Source: Lepidostoma basale (lineage: Eukaryota; Arthropoda; Insecta; Trichoptera; Lepidostomatidae). From it: DNA of 64,000 nucleotides. Position 1 is the first letter of the stretch. Each line of letters opens with the position of its first letter. The stretch spans positions 992,001 through 1,056,000 of the forward strand of contig JAHDVF020001353.1 of NCBI GenBank assembly GCA_022606425.2, written 5' to 3'. Position numbers and translations under genes: made by a program. The notes beneath the pieces were generated by a model. That model made no database searches and was not told the DNA's origin. It saw only the letters and a list, made by a program, of their open reading frames with translations. Shown here in pieces: positions 50,036 to 60,950 of the stretch.

Positions 50036-50360
50036 TATAAAATTGATAACTTTGAACTTCTTTGCAAATTGACACTCAATAACCCCACATCTCGCACAAG
50101 ACACACCGCAAGCCAAGTTTTCCATCTCCCTGTTTATCGCACTAACTACGCTCAAAGCGCGGTAATGTACAGGATTTTTTGACAACTACAACAAATATTT
50201 TGGAAACATTGATGTTTTCAATTTGAACGAACGAAACTTAAAAAAAAAAACGATAGGAGCAACCTTTCGGTGTGGATGAGACCATAATGTTGCATGATAT
50301 TATAATATGTTACTTTTATTTTTACTTTTAATTTTGTTCTTATTTCTACTACTATTATTA
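50036..50360. other. Unassigned stretch
   Basis: No frame or repeat partner. There is an A10 run near 50240. Confidence 0.3.
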
Positions 50361-50366
50361 TGTTTA

Positions 50367-50604
50367 AAAGGCGGGCCAGACTGTGATAAAACATCGGTTT
50401 CCAACCAACGAGCCAGACTATCTATCTCATTCTACGCCGGGTAAAATAATGCGAGGAAGAGAGATAAACGTACCATGTGCAACAAACAAACATGCACAAC
50501 AAACATGGTACGTTTATCTCTCTTCCTCGCATTATTTTACCCGGCGTAGAATGAGATAGAAGCCCTATACAACCGATGTTTATCCACAGTGTGGCCCGCC
50601 TTTA
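50367..50604. repeat. Long palindromic foldback (MITE-like)
   Basis: Ends AAAGGCGGGCCAGACTGTG and the inverted GGCCACACTGTGGATAAACA. The arms are about 115 bases and the centre is a short CAACAAACAAACATGC-type loop. The inner 60 bases of the arms (TCATTCTACGCCGGGTAAAA to GATAAACGTACCATG) pair perfectly, while the outer parts differ at several sites. The TSD is not certain (TTTAA-like). Confidence 0.7.
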
Positions 50605-50634
50605 ACTCTCAATCATTTTAAATAATAATCAAAT

Positions 50635-50890
50635 AAAACGATGTTTTTTAACTACTTCCACTTTTGTCTTTATTTAGACAGCGATCGGTTTCGCCAGGCT
50701 CGCTGGCATCGACAGACTGGTCCATCGGCAGACAGACTGGACTGACCAGTCTGTCGATGCCCGCGAGCCTAGCGAAACCGGTCGCTGTCTAAATAAAAGT
50801 GGAAGTAGTTAAAAAACATCATTTTATTTAATTACTATTTAAAATGAATTTCCATCAAGAGATTTCAGTAAAATCATTTGATTATCTCAA
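50635..50890. repeat. HH-D foldback
   Basis: Arms meet around 50730. Outer flanks TAAATAATAATCAAATAAAA and its complement match the copy at 1765-2095. The left arm is the cleaner one (GCCAG..CUGGC stem II); the right arm has GCCCG..CUAGC. Confidence 0.7.
50681..50728 (-). ncRNA. Hammerhead-like motif, family HH-D
   Basis: CUGUCGA (A6 changed to U), an extra U, stem II GCCAG-CGAGC-CUGGC, GAAAC, CGAUC and GCUGUC. In this arm the palindrome ACCGGU has become ACCGAU. The plus-strand arm (50747-50793) keeps ACCGGU but has a weakened stem II. Confidence 0.45.
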
Positions 50891-51049
50891 TCATTTTGTT
50901 TGACCATATTTTGCCTTAGTTTAAATTCAATTAACTGTTTATTGTATTTGTGGTAGCATGTAATTGGCTTTATTTATTATTTTTCCCAATGTTTCTTAAT
51001 TAATATATTGATCGCGGTATGCTGCCCTTACTGAATAAATAAGTGCCAT

Positions 51050-51135
51050 TTAATATTTGATTGGTCTGGTCGTGCTACGTTTTCTTGAGCCATTTTCTTT
51101 TTCCGTTCACGTCGTTTACATATACTTTATTTATT
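51050..51135 (-). pseudogene. LINE-T scrap
   Basis: The TWHDQINQIL and VYVNDVNG codons are visible on the minus strand, truncated on both sides and abutting a LINE-L piece. Confidence 0.6.
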
Positions 51136-51136
51136 C

Positions 51137-51232
51137 AGTACAAACTCTGCTGTACAGTCTTCAAAACGCTACATGGAATGGCTCCAAATTATACCCTCTC
51201 CTCCTTACTGTCTGTTCTCATATACCTTACTA
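51137..51232 (+). pseudogene. LINE-L scrap
   Basis: It encodes VQTLLYSLQNA-type sequence in one frame and QYKLCCTVFKTLHGMAPNYT in another; the latter matches the RIQYKLCWTVF..MHGMAPAY box. Confidence 0.6.
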
Positions 51233-51233
51233 A

Positions 51234-52458
51234 CTAACTAACTAACCATCACGCCATTTTCCCGGAGGGGTAGGCAAAGAGGATGGATCGCCACAGTACT
51301 CTGTCCTGGCATACCTCTCGGACTTCCTCTACATTCATACATCATACCATGCACGCACGTTGATTATTCCGACTTCGAATGTGGCCGCCTTTTAGTATAA
51401 TAATTGATTAATTTGGTATGTTTTCCTCGGTCGTCCTCGGCTTCTTTTTCCACTCACGCTGCTTGTGTACAACTTTTTAACCATTCTACTCTCATTCATT
51501 CGTTCCGTATGTCCAAACCATCTCAGGGATCCTTTTTTTAATTTTATTCATGATGCAGTCATCTGCCTTACATTTATTTCTTATTTCATCGTTCGGTATT
51601 CTATCATACAACGTTTTCTAACTAACTAACTAACTAATCATCACGCCATTTCCCGGAGGGGTAGGCAAAGAGGATGGATCGCCACATTACTCTGTCCTGG
51701 CATACCTCTCGGGCTTCCTCTACATTCATACATCATGCCATGCACGCACGTTGATTATTCCGACTTCGAATGTGGCCGCCTTTTAGTAATTGATTAATTT
51801 GGTCATGCCATGTTTTCCTCGGTCGTCCTCGGCTTCTTTTCCCACTCACGCTGCTTGTGTACAACTTTTTAACCATTCTACTCTCATTCATTCGTTCCGT
51901 ATGTCCAAACCATCTCAGGGATCCTTTTTTTAATTTTATCCATGATGCAGTCATCTGCCTTACATTTATTTCTTATTTCATCGTTCGGTATTCTATCATA
52001 CAACGTTTTCTAACTAACTAACTAACTAACCATCACGCCATTTCCCGGAGTGGTAGGCAGAGAGGATGGATCGCCACATTACTCTGTCCTGACATACCTC
52101 TCGGGCTTTCTCTACATTCATACATCGTTCCATGCACACACGTTTATTATTCCGACTTCGAATGTGGCCGCCTTTTAGTAATTGATTAATTTGGTCATGC
52201 CGTGTTTTCCTCGATCGTCCTCGACTTCTTTTTCCACTCACGCTGCTTGTGTAAAACTGTTTAACCATTCTACTCGCATCCATTCGTTCCATATGTCCAA
52301 ACCATCTCAGGGATCCTTTTTTTAATTTTATCCATGCATTTCTTTCTTATTTCTTCGTTCGGTATTCTATCATACAACGTTTTCCGGTACATTCTTCTTA
52401 GTGATCTCATTTCTACGGCTTTTATCCTGCTTTCATCCTTTTTTGCCAGCCTCAAGCT
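51234..52458 (-). repeat. Three tandem 392-bp LINE-T units
   Basis: The landmark CATCACGCC occurs at 51247, 51639 and 52031, 392 bases apart each time. Units one and two are cut at the same point (ACAACGTTTTC) and join directly to the next unit's TAACTAACTAAC tail. Unit three runs on into the TLYDRIPNEEIRKK, RIKAVEMRSLRRM and RLAKKDES codons, until the LTR element at 52459. The frames read GSLRWFGHTERMNESRMVKK and RGRPRKTWHDQINQLLKGGH. Confidence 0.85.
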
Positions 52459-52570
52459 TGTGATGGTATTGAACCATCGTAGAGAGAGATACGTGAATTC
52501 AGATGTACGAAAATAAATTCAAATGACTAGAAAATATAACACCTAACCAAGTGGGATGGATGTAGTGGTG

Positions 52571-52650
52571 CGGGAAGCAGAGGGGGACGAGGGGGAAGAT
52601 TTGGGGATGGGTTTGGGGCGCGGGGAGCGGGGAAGGGTAGTGGGCCAGGG
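52571..52650 (+). promoter_or_regulatory. G-run tract in the LTR (G-quadruplex potential)
   Basis: At least ten runs of three to five G within 80 bases, for example GGGGGACGAGGGGGAAG and GGGGCGCGGGGAGCGGGG. The same tract is at 58953-59032 in the 3' LTR. A regulatory role is inference only. Confidence 0.45.
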
Positions 52651-53186
52651 AGAGAGGTAGCTCGGGGCAGTTGACTTTTGACCTGACGGGAAGCGGTCGC
52701 TTTCGGTATTAAATTCAGTGGGTGTTTGTTGTTTTGATTATCAAGAACTTCATTTTATTTTGTATACAAGTATAGTGGTACGAGGGGTGCGGCGTTTGCA
52801 GATTTAAAAATACTATAGAATCAGTGTTCCTGAGCTGATCGACGGAAAGCTAAGTCTAGAATTAAGAATTTATATTTCAGGAAATTGGAACGTATGCGTT
52901 CGGCTTACTCCATGATTATACTATGCTTACGTTTATATATTACATACATGTACCTAAATATATATATATATATATATGATATATCGATACCTTTCCTATA
53001 CTGCACGTAATATAGTTCACTAACACTCGGGCTAACGCCTCGCGCCCGAACAAGGTACTCACTAACTCATCGAATACTGAAATCTTAGTTATGGACATGT
53101 AGCGTTCTAACAAAATTTGCCATCTTCTATATAAATAAACATATAAACTACGACCCATGCAAATTATGCTACATAAATATGGTTAA

Positions 53187-53468
53187 CTGTTGATGAATGA
53201 AGACAGTTAGGAGAGGTTGGGATCGCGCGCTTCGGGACCCCACCGAAAGACGAAATATAAGGTAGTATGGTGAAAGACCCTGCTATCTGTCTATTGGTGG
53301 AGGTTGTCTCGAGGGTGAGTGGACCGACTGCTGATGAATGAAGACAGCTAGGAGAGGTTGGGATCGCGCACTTCGGGACCCCATCGAAAGACGAAATATA
53401 AGGTAGTATGGTGAAAGACCCTGCTATCTGTCTATTGGTGGAGGTTGTCTCGAAGGTGAGTGGACCGA
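53187..53468 (+). repeat. 141-bp tandem duplication inside the LTR
   Basis: TGATGAATGAAGACAG occurs at 53191 and 53332. Both units contain GACCCCA(C/T)CGAAAGACGA and GGTGGAGGTTGTCTCGA. They differ at only a few sites, and the same differences appear in the 3' LTR. Confidence 0.8.
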
Positions 53469-55892
53469 ACTTCGAAAACCCCTAATAGGGTGATGGCCAG
53501 GTTCATGGGTTTGAATCCCCAGGTCCACTGATTAAGGGTTGGGAAGTAGGTCGTCTGGTTACCAGACGATCCTGCTGTGGAGCAGTGGAGAAAAATCATC
53601 AGTCTGACGAAAAGACTGGTTCAACGCGATACTAACACTATTATATCCCAGTTATCCCCCACAACTCCTTATATACTTAATATATTATATTTTGACACTG
53701 AATTGTTATATAACCTGTGCCTTTCAGGAACCTGTTCTTTATTGCATCATTATTACATTACGCTCTGATTTTAATTACTGTACATCGTATTTGTTCCAAA
53801 TTATTTGTGAATGTTTCTTCCAGGGCTGCCACATTTTCTAGAGATAATATTCTGAATTATATTCTGTAAACTTAGAGATATTTTAGGTTGTTTGGTTTAG
53901 ATGTTCCTAGGAAATATTGAGTGACATATAGTTTGATTACACGTGGGTTTGTCAGGATTGCTTAGAATATTCGGAAGGGTTAGGAACGATTAGCTTTAGA
54001 ATGAAATTATCAGTAATCGCCAAATAAAAGGACTTGGATTACATCGGTCATAACGAAGGGTCATACGGTATTATTTCTAGACGATCACGAAGGCCAACTC
54101 GCGTAAGGTAAAACACCTGTAAGCTCCGTACAGGTGGATGAAGAGGGAATGACTGGAGGAAGCTCCACCATTCGCGGAGGAAGGTTAGGAGGGATTCTGC
54201 TTAGGTTCATCGTGGATAGGGCATTACACCACATTTGGTGCCGTGACCAGGATTAATTAATTCTTCACGTGTGTAAATCGATTCCATCACATTTGGTGCC
54301 GTGACCAGGATGGGTCATCACAGTGATGATGACCACCAGGAAGGATGAAGGCTGGGTTACCATCGGGGACCAGCTCATTTCACCACATTTGCTGCGCGTG
54401 ACCAGGAGTTTGGTTTAAAGCATTACTTGATAATTTCATTATTATGCATATTTATTTAATTAGTTTAAAAATTTAAATTGTTTTAAAAAATTATTCATCG
54501 CTAGATATTTATGCCAACCCTAGCTAGGATTCGTAGACAGCAGGCGGGTTTTCTAGGAAGGTATTCTAGGATGCTCTATGCAGGGGTCGCGTATCGTTTC
54601 GAAAATAATTATCGGCGTGGTATTTAGTTTATGATTTGAATATTTAAAGAGAACTCCGAACATATTATAGAAAGTTTAGTATTGAAACACAACTTTAGTT
54701 CACTTTTCGGTAGGTTTAATAGGAATAAATATATTCTTATCATAATTTTGTTATTGTAGAAGAATATTTTGAGAATTTAGAAAAGGGTGAATGTATACAT
54801 TATTATTCATAAGTAACGCTATTCTATTAAATTATTGTCAGCTTGAAATTATATTTGAGACCAATTAGAGTAATCTTTAAATTATATTAAATTATTGATA
54901 GGTTAATCATATATTTTAGATCGACTAAGGTCACCATTAAAATATTCATTGTGTTATAGACTCATGTATATTCTAATCAAACATTTGAGAGTACGCTAAA
55001 TAAATAAATAAATATTGTGATTATGTTCCGAATTAGCATATTTGTAAAATAAACTTTTAAGGGCCCCGCTATTATTAGTATGCTTAGAGTAGAATATAGT
55101 ATTTAAGTTAGTTTAGATGTATGATCGCGACGAGATTGAATTCATGCTTAAAATATTGGGAATTAGTAATATCGAGAGTTATATTTATTTCGTAAATGTA
55201 GTGTGTAAAAAGGTTTGTTACCACCTACGTTTTTTCCATACTTCTAAAAACTGCAGCGAGAGATCTGAAATGGTAAACATGTGTCTTGAGTCAATAACAT
55301 TCTTCTTGGTTTGTATTTTTCCATAATCCTGGATAGGTACACATTAATTTCTTTCACACCAAAATAACCATAAATTAGTTCGAGTCAAGTGTTTACATCA
55401 GGATACTTCTAGGGATCGCGGTCGGTTAGGTCGCCGTAGCAATTTTGCTTGTTAGGGGGATGTAAATAATATTATTTATAACGAAAGTGACAAATAAATG
55501 GGTCGTTTCTAAAATATTTAATCATTTATTGGCCATGTATAATAATACGTACTTGGATTTCGACTGTCCCAGTAAAAGAAGGACGTAGCTCGGTAATTTT
55601 AGTTAAATATATAATTATAATAGTTTATGAATACGGAATAGGATAGGATATATATTTTATAATGGCTAGTTTACAAAATTTATATTTAATGTCTTTATGT
55701 TCTACGTATGAGCAATAGGCCATCGATAATAATTTTAAGTTATGTACATTGCGAAGTTGAAATACAGACGTGTTAATTATATAAAATAGAATTGCGAGTA
55801 ATGATTAAATCAGTAATAATAAGAGTTTAGGTTACTTCCATCGTAAATTAAAATACAGATGTGTCAATTATGCGAAATAAATATTATTGATT

Positions 55893-56053
55893 TGGGAGAT
55901 GCCTATTGGTGGCGATGAGGTTCGCAACCCATCATTCCGCGTCTCCCGCGGAGCGAAAAGAGAAGGATTGAGTGCCGCATCGGTTAGAGTGTGACGGTCC
56001 ACCCTTTCTGCCTACCCTTTCGGGGAGACGGCGTGATGGTTAGTTAGTTAGTT
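55893..56053 (+). mobile_element. SINE-T copy inside the LTR element
   Basis: GGGAGATGCCTATTGGTGGC, GATGAGGTTCGCAACCCATC, GCGTCTCCCGCGGAGCG and the LINE-T-type end with (GTTA)n. It is 5' truncated. Confidence 0.7.
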
Positions 56054-57289
56054 GATCATTATTAATTGCAGCAAGTTAGAATTTAGGTGAATATCTACGA
56101 AGCGGAAAATAAAATATTATATTTTAAATGAATCGAATTGCAGTCGTATATGAGGCGTTGCGGTCTGAGATATCCTAGAGATAACGAGGAGACCACTTAA
56201 AGATATCGTTAAATTTTGTGGGTTTCAAAGTATTGACAATTTTAGCCGTTAAATAATTTAGGATGGAACAAAAAAATACCACGGTTAATACTTAAGTTTC
56301 TAGGCAATGTGTCGGGCTTAAATCTTAAGGAGATAGAGTTATTTATTGCGGATGTTGGGACTTGTTAAAATAATGAAGCGGAGGATGAAATTCTGAACGG
56401 TTTGTTAATAGGTGATAATTTTTCAATAGTGTCAAGTTGGTATTCTGTAGGCTGGCATTTCATGGAATTCTCCTTATGGATCAAGTATCTCGCCAAGCTG
56501 GTGTTGTTTTAGGTCGCCATGGGTTGGGTTCACGATAACAAATACTAGGAAATGAACGGCGATGTGACATGCATTTGTGAAGTTATTACAGGTTCGAGGA
56601 CGATGCTTAAATTGTACGAAAAAAAATTAAGATACTTTAGAATAATATTTAACAAAATGGAGCGGCATACCCATAGGTTAGTTTAGTATGATTCTCAATT
56701 ATTGTGGAATGCATAAATACAAATACATTTTATTTCAAAAGGAATATGGGATAATGCTTATAAAATTATAATAATTATATAAATTGTCGAATAAACAATT
56801 ACGGAGATAAACCGAAGTAGTATAATATGTTAGCATTTAAAGATGATTTAGTTTAAATTTTAATTTAGTGTTTAATTATATGTTCCGATTAAGTACCTTA
56901 ATCGTAGGTTAACATAAGTCTAAGACTAGGTGTGGGAACCCGGATGAGTAGGTATTTTAATACATAAACATATAATAGGAATTGACAAATATATGAGTAA
57001 GATAATTATAAGAAAATAAATAAAAAATATCGATAATAAGCTATGATGGTTAGGTATAGGTATATCGGATTTCAATTGCAGATGCAGCCGGTTATAGGTC
57101 GCTTACATATATCCCAACATAATTATGTGTATCAAAAAAAAAAAAAAAAAATCGGAATTTATAAAATTAATAAATACTTCCGCAGTCATCAAAAATAAGG
57201 GCCAAATATCATAGATATATGTAATAGATTTTTTCTGAAATTCAGTAAATTATTAGATTACTTAACAACAGATAGTCGCACATTCTACA

Positions 57290-57450
57290 GTCATGTTTTG
57301 CGGAGCTTCTACGTTCATACTTCGTGGAGCGGACGCTCGCCGATAGCTCCGACTTCTAATGGAACTCCTTTTAGTTTCAATGATTTGATCGTGTCACGCT
57401 TTTTTTTCCGACTTTATCGACTTTCTTTAATTAACACTGTGCGTGTATAT
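57290..57450 (-). pseudogene. Decayed LINE-T in the LTR interior
   Basis: CTTCTACGTTCATACTTCGT, CCGACTTCTAATGGAACTCC and TTTGATCGTGTCACGC track LINE-T codons CMNVEEA, VRSRR and WHDQIN at about 70 percent by eye. It is the most diverged LINE-T trace in the window. Confidence 0.5.
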
Positions 57451-58156
57451 ATCTTCAAAAAAATAATTTGCGTTATTTATTTATTCTTAGGAGCTCGATG
57501 TTATTCTTTTAGGGAGCGTTCGATCGATCGAGATGTGTTACCAAATTACAAAAAATGTTTAAAGCAGCAGAACTAATTATCAATCGTAGTGATGAGAAAA
57601 TTCTTAGGGGGGTACGTTTAGAACCATAATGGTAGATTGAAATTAGAATAAGAACTATTTTAAATTGTCAATTTTATAATTCGAATTTCCGTTGCACAAT
57701 TAGGAAATGAAAGGAGGATGTGACAACAGTAGCTCACTGGTGATTAAGTTTCTTTAATATTCGAGTTACATATTATTTTAATGAACAACTATCAAGTATC
57801 TGGAAAACGTGCAGGACCGAGTAACCAGATGCGTTATTCGTCATTCATTGTTATTATTATTTTTTTTTATCTAGGTAATAGGGTCACTAAATAAAGATAG
57901 GTACAACGGCAATAGTGATTATGATTATTATAAGAAATAGATTATAAGTTATTTTATTTATGATAAGTTATATTTTAAGTGCGTCGTTTGTAAAATCAAT
58001 TACCACAAGGGTTCACTAGAAAAGGGCTGACTGGTCAATGCAGTCTTTAGGAGTTAAGATTATAGTTATTATAGCATAAGTTTAGTCGTAAGTAGCTGTA
58101 AATAGGTAATGATTGCGTTGAAATTCGACCTTAATCTAGGTAGTAAATTGATTTTG

Positions 58157-58188
<32 letters not shown>

Positions 58189-58830
58189 TAAATAACGGTG
58201 TGTGAGTACATGTGCACGTGAGAGTAAAAATATGTAACGAAATATGTGCTTTGGATTTGAGGGGCTGGAGTTTTAGGGGGGGATGAGGAAAGTTGTATTT
58301 GATTTGATTTTGTGGAGCGGAAGAATTTCTTTTGTAGGGACATGGCGATATAATTTTAGTTATAATATTGTGTTCAAAATTTGCCAGATTAGATTCTAAT
58401 TGGAAACAATAAAAATAAAATGAAATAAATGAGTAATGGTTGTGATTTCACCAATACGAGGTTGATAAAGTCTTCGGATTCTAGGGGGAAGGTTTACTGA
58501 TAAAAGCGTTGTCGCTTATATATTTTGCGGTGACTTAGGATAATAAAAGGAGCGAAACGAAGGAAAATATTTTACTCGTCAGATTCTTGCTAGAATCTAG
58601 GGAATAGAAGTGGCGGCAAAATTATTAGTTCGAATTGAAGATGTTAGCATATCAAGGCGTAGGTACACTAGTAGTTAAGACAGCAGAATAATGTACTGTC
58701 AAAGGACAATTATCATAGGTTAAATAACATAATAAGGTAACTTACTAGGAAAATTAACAAGGGTGGAACGAATTACCTGGAATTGAGGAAGCAACGGAAA
58801 ACTTTCTGCCGAGTTTTCCTGGTTTCCTCT

Positions 58831-58840
58831 AGGGGGGAAC
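58831..58840 (+). promoter_or_regulatory. Polypurine tract
   Basis: AGGGGGGAAC lies directly before the TGTGATGG start of the 3' LTR, as expected for the plus-strand primer of reverse transcription. Confidence 0.65.
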
Positions 58841-60763
58841 TGTGATGGTATTGAACCATCGTAGAGAGAGATACGTGAATTCAGATGTACGAAAATAAAT
58901 TCAAATGACTAGAAAATATAACACCTAACCAAGTGGGATGGATGTAGTGGTGCGGGAAGCAGAGGGGGACGAGGGGGAAGATTTGGGGATGGGTTTGGGG
59001 CGCGGGGAGCGGGGAAGGGTAGTGGGCCAGGGAGAGAGGTAGCTCGGGGCAGTTGACTTTTGACCTGACGGGAAGCGGTCGCTTTCGGTATTAAATTCAG
59101 TGGGTGTTTGTTGTTTTGATTATCAAGAACTTCATTTTATTTTGTATACAAGTATAGTGGTACGAGGGGTGCGGCGTTTGCAGATTTAAAAATACTATAG
59201 AATCAGTGTTCCTGAGCTGATCGACGGAAAGCTAAGTCTAGAATTAAGAATTTATATTTCAGGAAATTGGAACGTATGCGTTCGGCTTACTCCATGATTA
59301 TACTATGCTTACGTTTATATATTACATACATGTACCTAAATATATATATATATGATATATCGATACCTTTCCTATACTGCACGTAATATAGTTCACTAAC
59401 ACTCGGGCTAACGCCTCGCGCCCGAACAAGGTACTCACTAACTCATCGAATACTGAAATCTTAGTTATGGACATGTAGCGTTCTAACAAAATTTGCCATC
59501 TTCTATATAAATAAACATATAAACTACGACCCATGCAAATTATGCTACATAAATATGGTTAACTGTTGATGAATGAAGACAGTTAGGAGAGGTTGGGATC
59601 GCGCGCTTCGGGACCCCACCGAAAGACGAAATATAAGGTAGTATGGTGAAAGACCCTGCTATCTGTCTATTGGTGGAGGTTGTCTCGAGGGTGAGTGGAC
59701 CGACTGCTGATGAATGAAGACAGCTAGGAGAGGTTGGGATCGCGCACTTCGGGACCCCATCGAAAGACGAAATATAAGGTAGTATGGTGAAAGACCCTGC
59801 TATCTGTCTATTGGTGGAGGTTGTCTCGAAGGTGAGTGGACCGAACTTCGAAAACCCCTAATAGGGTGATGGCCAGGTTCATGGGTTTGAATCCCCAGGT
59901 CCACTGATTAAGGGTTGGGAAGTAGGTCGTCTGGTTACCAGACGATCCTGCTGTGGAGCAGTGGAGAAAAATCATCAGTCTGACGAAAAGACTGGTTCAA
60001 CGCGATACTAACACTATTATATCCCAGTTATCCCCCACAACTCCTTATATACTTAATATATTATATTTTGACACTGAATTGTTATATAACCTGTGCCTTT
60101 CAGGAACCTGTTCTTTATTGCATCATTATTACATTACGCTCTGATTTTAATTACTGTACATCGTATTTGTTCCAAATTATTTGTGAATGTTTCTTCCAGG
60201 GCTGCCACATTTTCTAGAGATAATATTCTGAATTATATTCTGTAAACTTAGAGATATTTTAGGTTGTTTGGTTTAGATGTTCCTAGGAAATATTGAGTGA
60301 CATATAGTTTGATTACACGTGGGTTTGTCAGGATTGCTTAGAATATTCGGAAGGGTTAGGAACGATTAGCTTTAGAATGAAATTATCAGTAATCGCCAAA
60401 TAAAAGGACTTGGATTACATCGGTCATAACGAAGGGTCATACGGTATTATTTCTAGACGATCACGAAGGCCAACTCGCGTAAGGTAAAACACCTGTAAGC
60501 TCCGTACAGGTGGATGAAGAGGGAATGACTGGAGGAAGCTCCACCATTCGCGGAGGAAGGTTAGGAGGGATTCTGCTTAGGTTCATCGTGGATAGGGCAT
60601 TACACCACATTTGGTGCCGTGACCAGGATTAATTAATTCTTCACGTGTGTAAATCGATTCCATCACATTTGGTGCCGTGACCAGGATGGGTCATCACAGT
60701 GATGATGACCACCAGGAAGGATGAAGGCTGGGTTACCATCGGGGACCAGCTCATTTCACCACA
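58841..60763 (+). repeat. 3' LTR
   Basis: It matches the 5' LTR base for base wherever I compared them, apart from three fewer TA units in the (TA)n run near 59341. It ends CACCACA and is followed by the AGCT duplication and the continuation of LINE-T (AGCTTCACTTCCATACC). Confidence 0.85.
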
Positions 60764-60808
60764 AGCTTCACTTCCATACCTGAGGGTTGGCACTAGAACT
60801 CCATTTAT
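60764..60808 (-). pseudogene. Rest of the LINE-T unit split by the LTR element
   Basis: AGCTTCACTTCCATACCTGA and GGTTGGCACTAGAACTCCAT continue the YGSEAW and GVLVPT codons of the LINE-T copy that ends at 52458 on the other side of the LTR element. Confidence 0.75.
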
Positions 60809-60861
60809 TAAAGGCCCATTCCCATATACTTGTTATTCCATATGGTCTTCTTGAGACAACC

Positions 60862-60950
60862 TGATATTTTTAAATATATAAATATTAATCATTTTAATGT
60901 CTGCTATGAAATTTATGAACAGAAGTTCATTTGCAAACCATGAAAATATA
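60862..60950. repeat. Direct repeat, left copy (LINE-T flank)
   Basis: It matches 61961-62047 with about six differences in 74 bases of core (TATAAATATTAATCATTTTA to GCAAACCATGAAAATA). The pair brackets the LINE-T copy at 60951-61960. Confidence 0.75.

Larger units (their letters stand above)
52459..54387 (+). repeat. 5' LTR
   Basis: It starts TGTGATGGTATTGAACCATC, has a G-run tract (52571-52650), a (TA)n run (about 52960-52978) and a 141-base internal tandem duplication (53187-53468). A B-box-like GGGTTTGAATCCCC lies at 53507-53520. It finishes with three ACATTTGGTGCCGTGACCAG-like motifs at 54231, 54289 and 54385 (the last diverged and spanning the boundary). The 63-codon frame at 53577 has no motif. 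Confidence 0.85.
54388..58840 (+). other. Interior of the LTR element, non-coding
   Basis: AT-rich with stops in all frames. It begins TTTGCTGCGCGTGACCAGG, a primer-binding-like sequence, and ends in the purine tract AGGGGGGAAC just before the 3' LTR. It includes a SINE-T copy (55893-56053), a decayed LINE-T piece (57290-57450), an A18 run near 57129 and a (TA)n run near 58170. Confidence 0.7.
52459..60763 (+). mobile_element. 8.3-kb LTR element without coding capacity
   Basis: Direct repeats of 1,929 and 1,923 bases flank a 4,453-base interior. The ends are TGTGATGG..CACCACA. A 4-bp duplication AGCT (52455-52458 and 60764-60767) and the matching LINE-T halves on both sides show a true insertion. 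The interior has no gag, protease, reverse transcriptase or integrase, and no frame over about 92 codons. This is the layout of a non-autonomous large retrotransposon derivative. The strand is set by the primer-binding-like end at 54388 and the purine tract before 58841. Confidence 0.85.

Noticed and set aside
53577..53768. LTR-encoded small protein (63 codons, twice)
   Set aside because: The frame is identical in both LTRs simply because the LTRs are. There is no motif, and it is hydrophobic without a clear signal peptide.
54388..58840. Degenerate gag-pol in the LTR interior
   Set aside because: I looked for the protease D(T/S)G, reverse transcriptase YxDD, zinc-knuckle and integrase HHCC/DDE patterns in all frames by eye and saw none. 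A profile search would be decisive.
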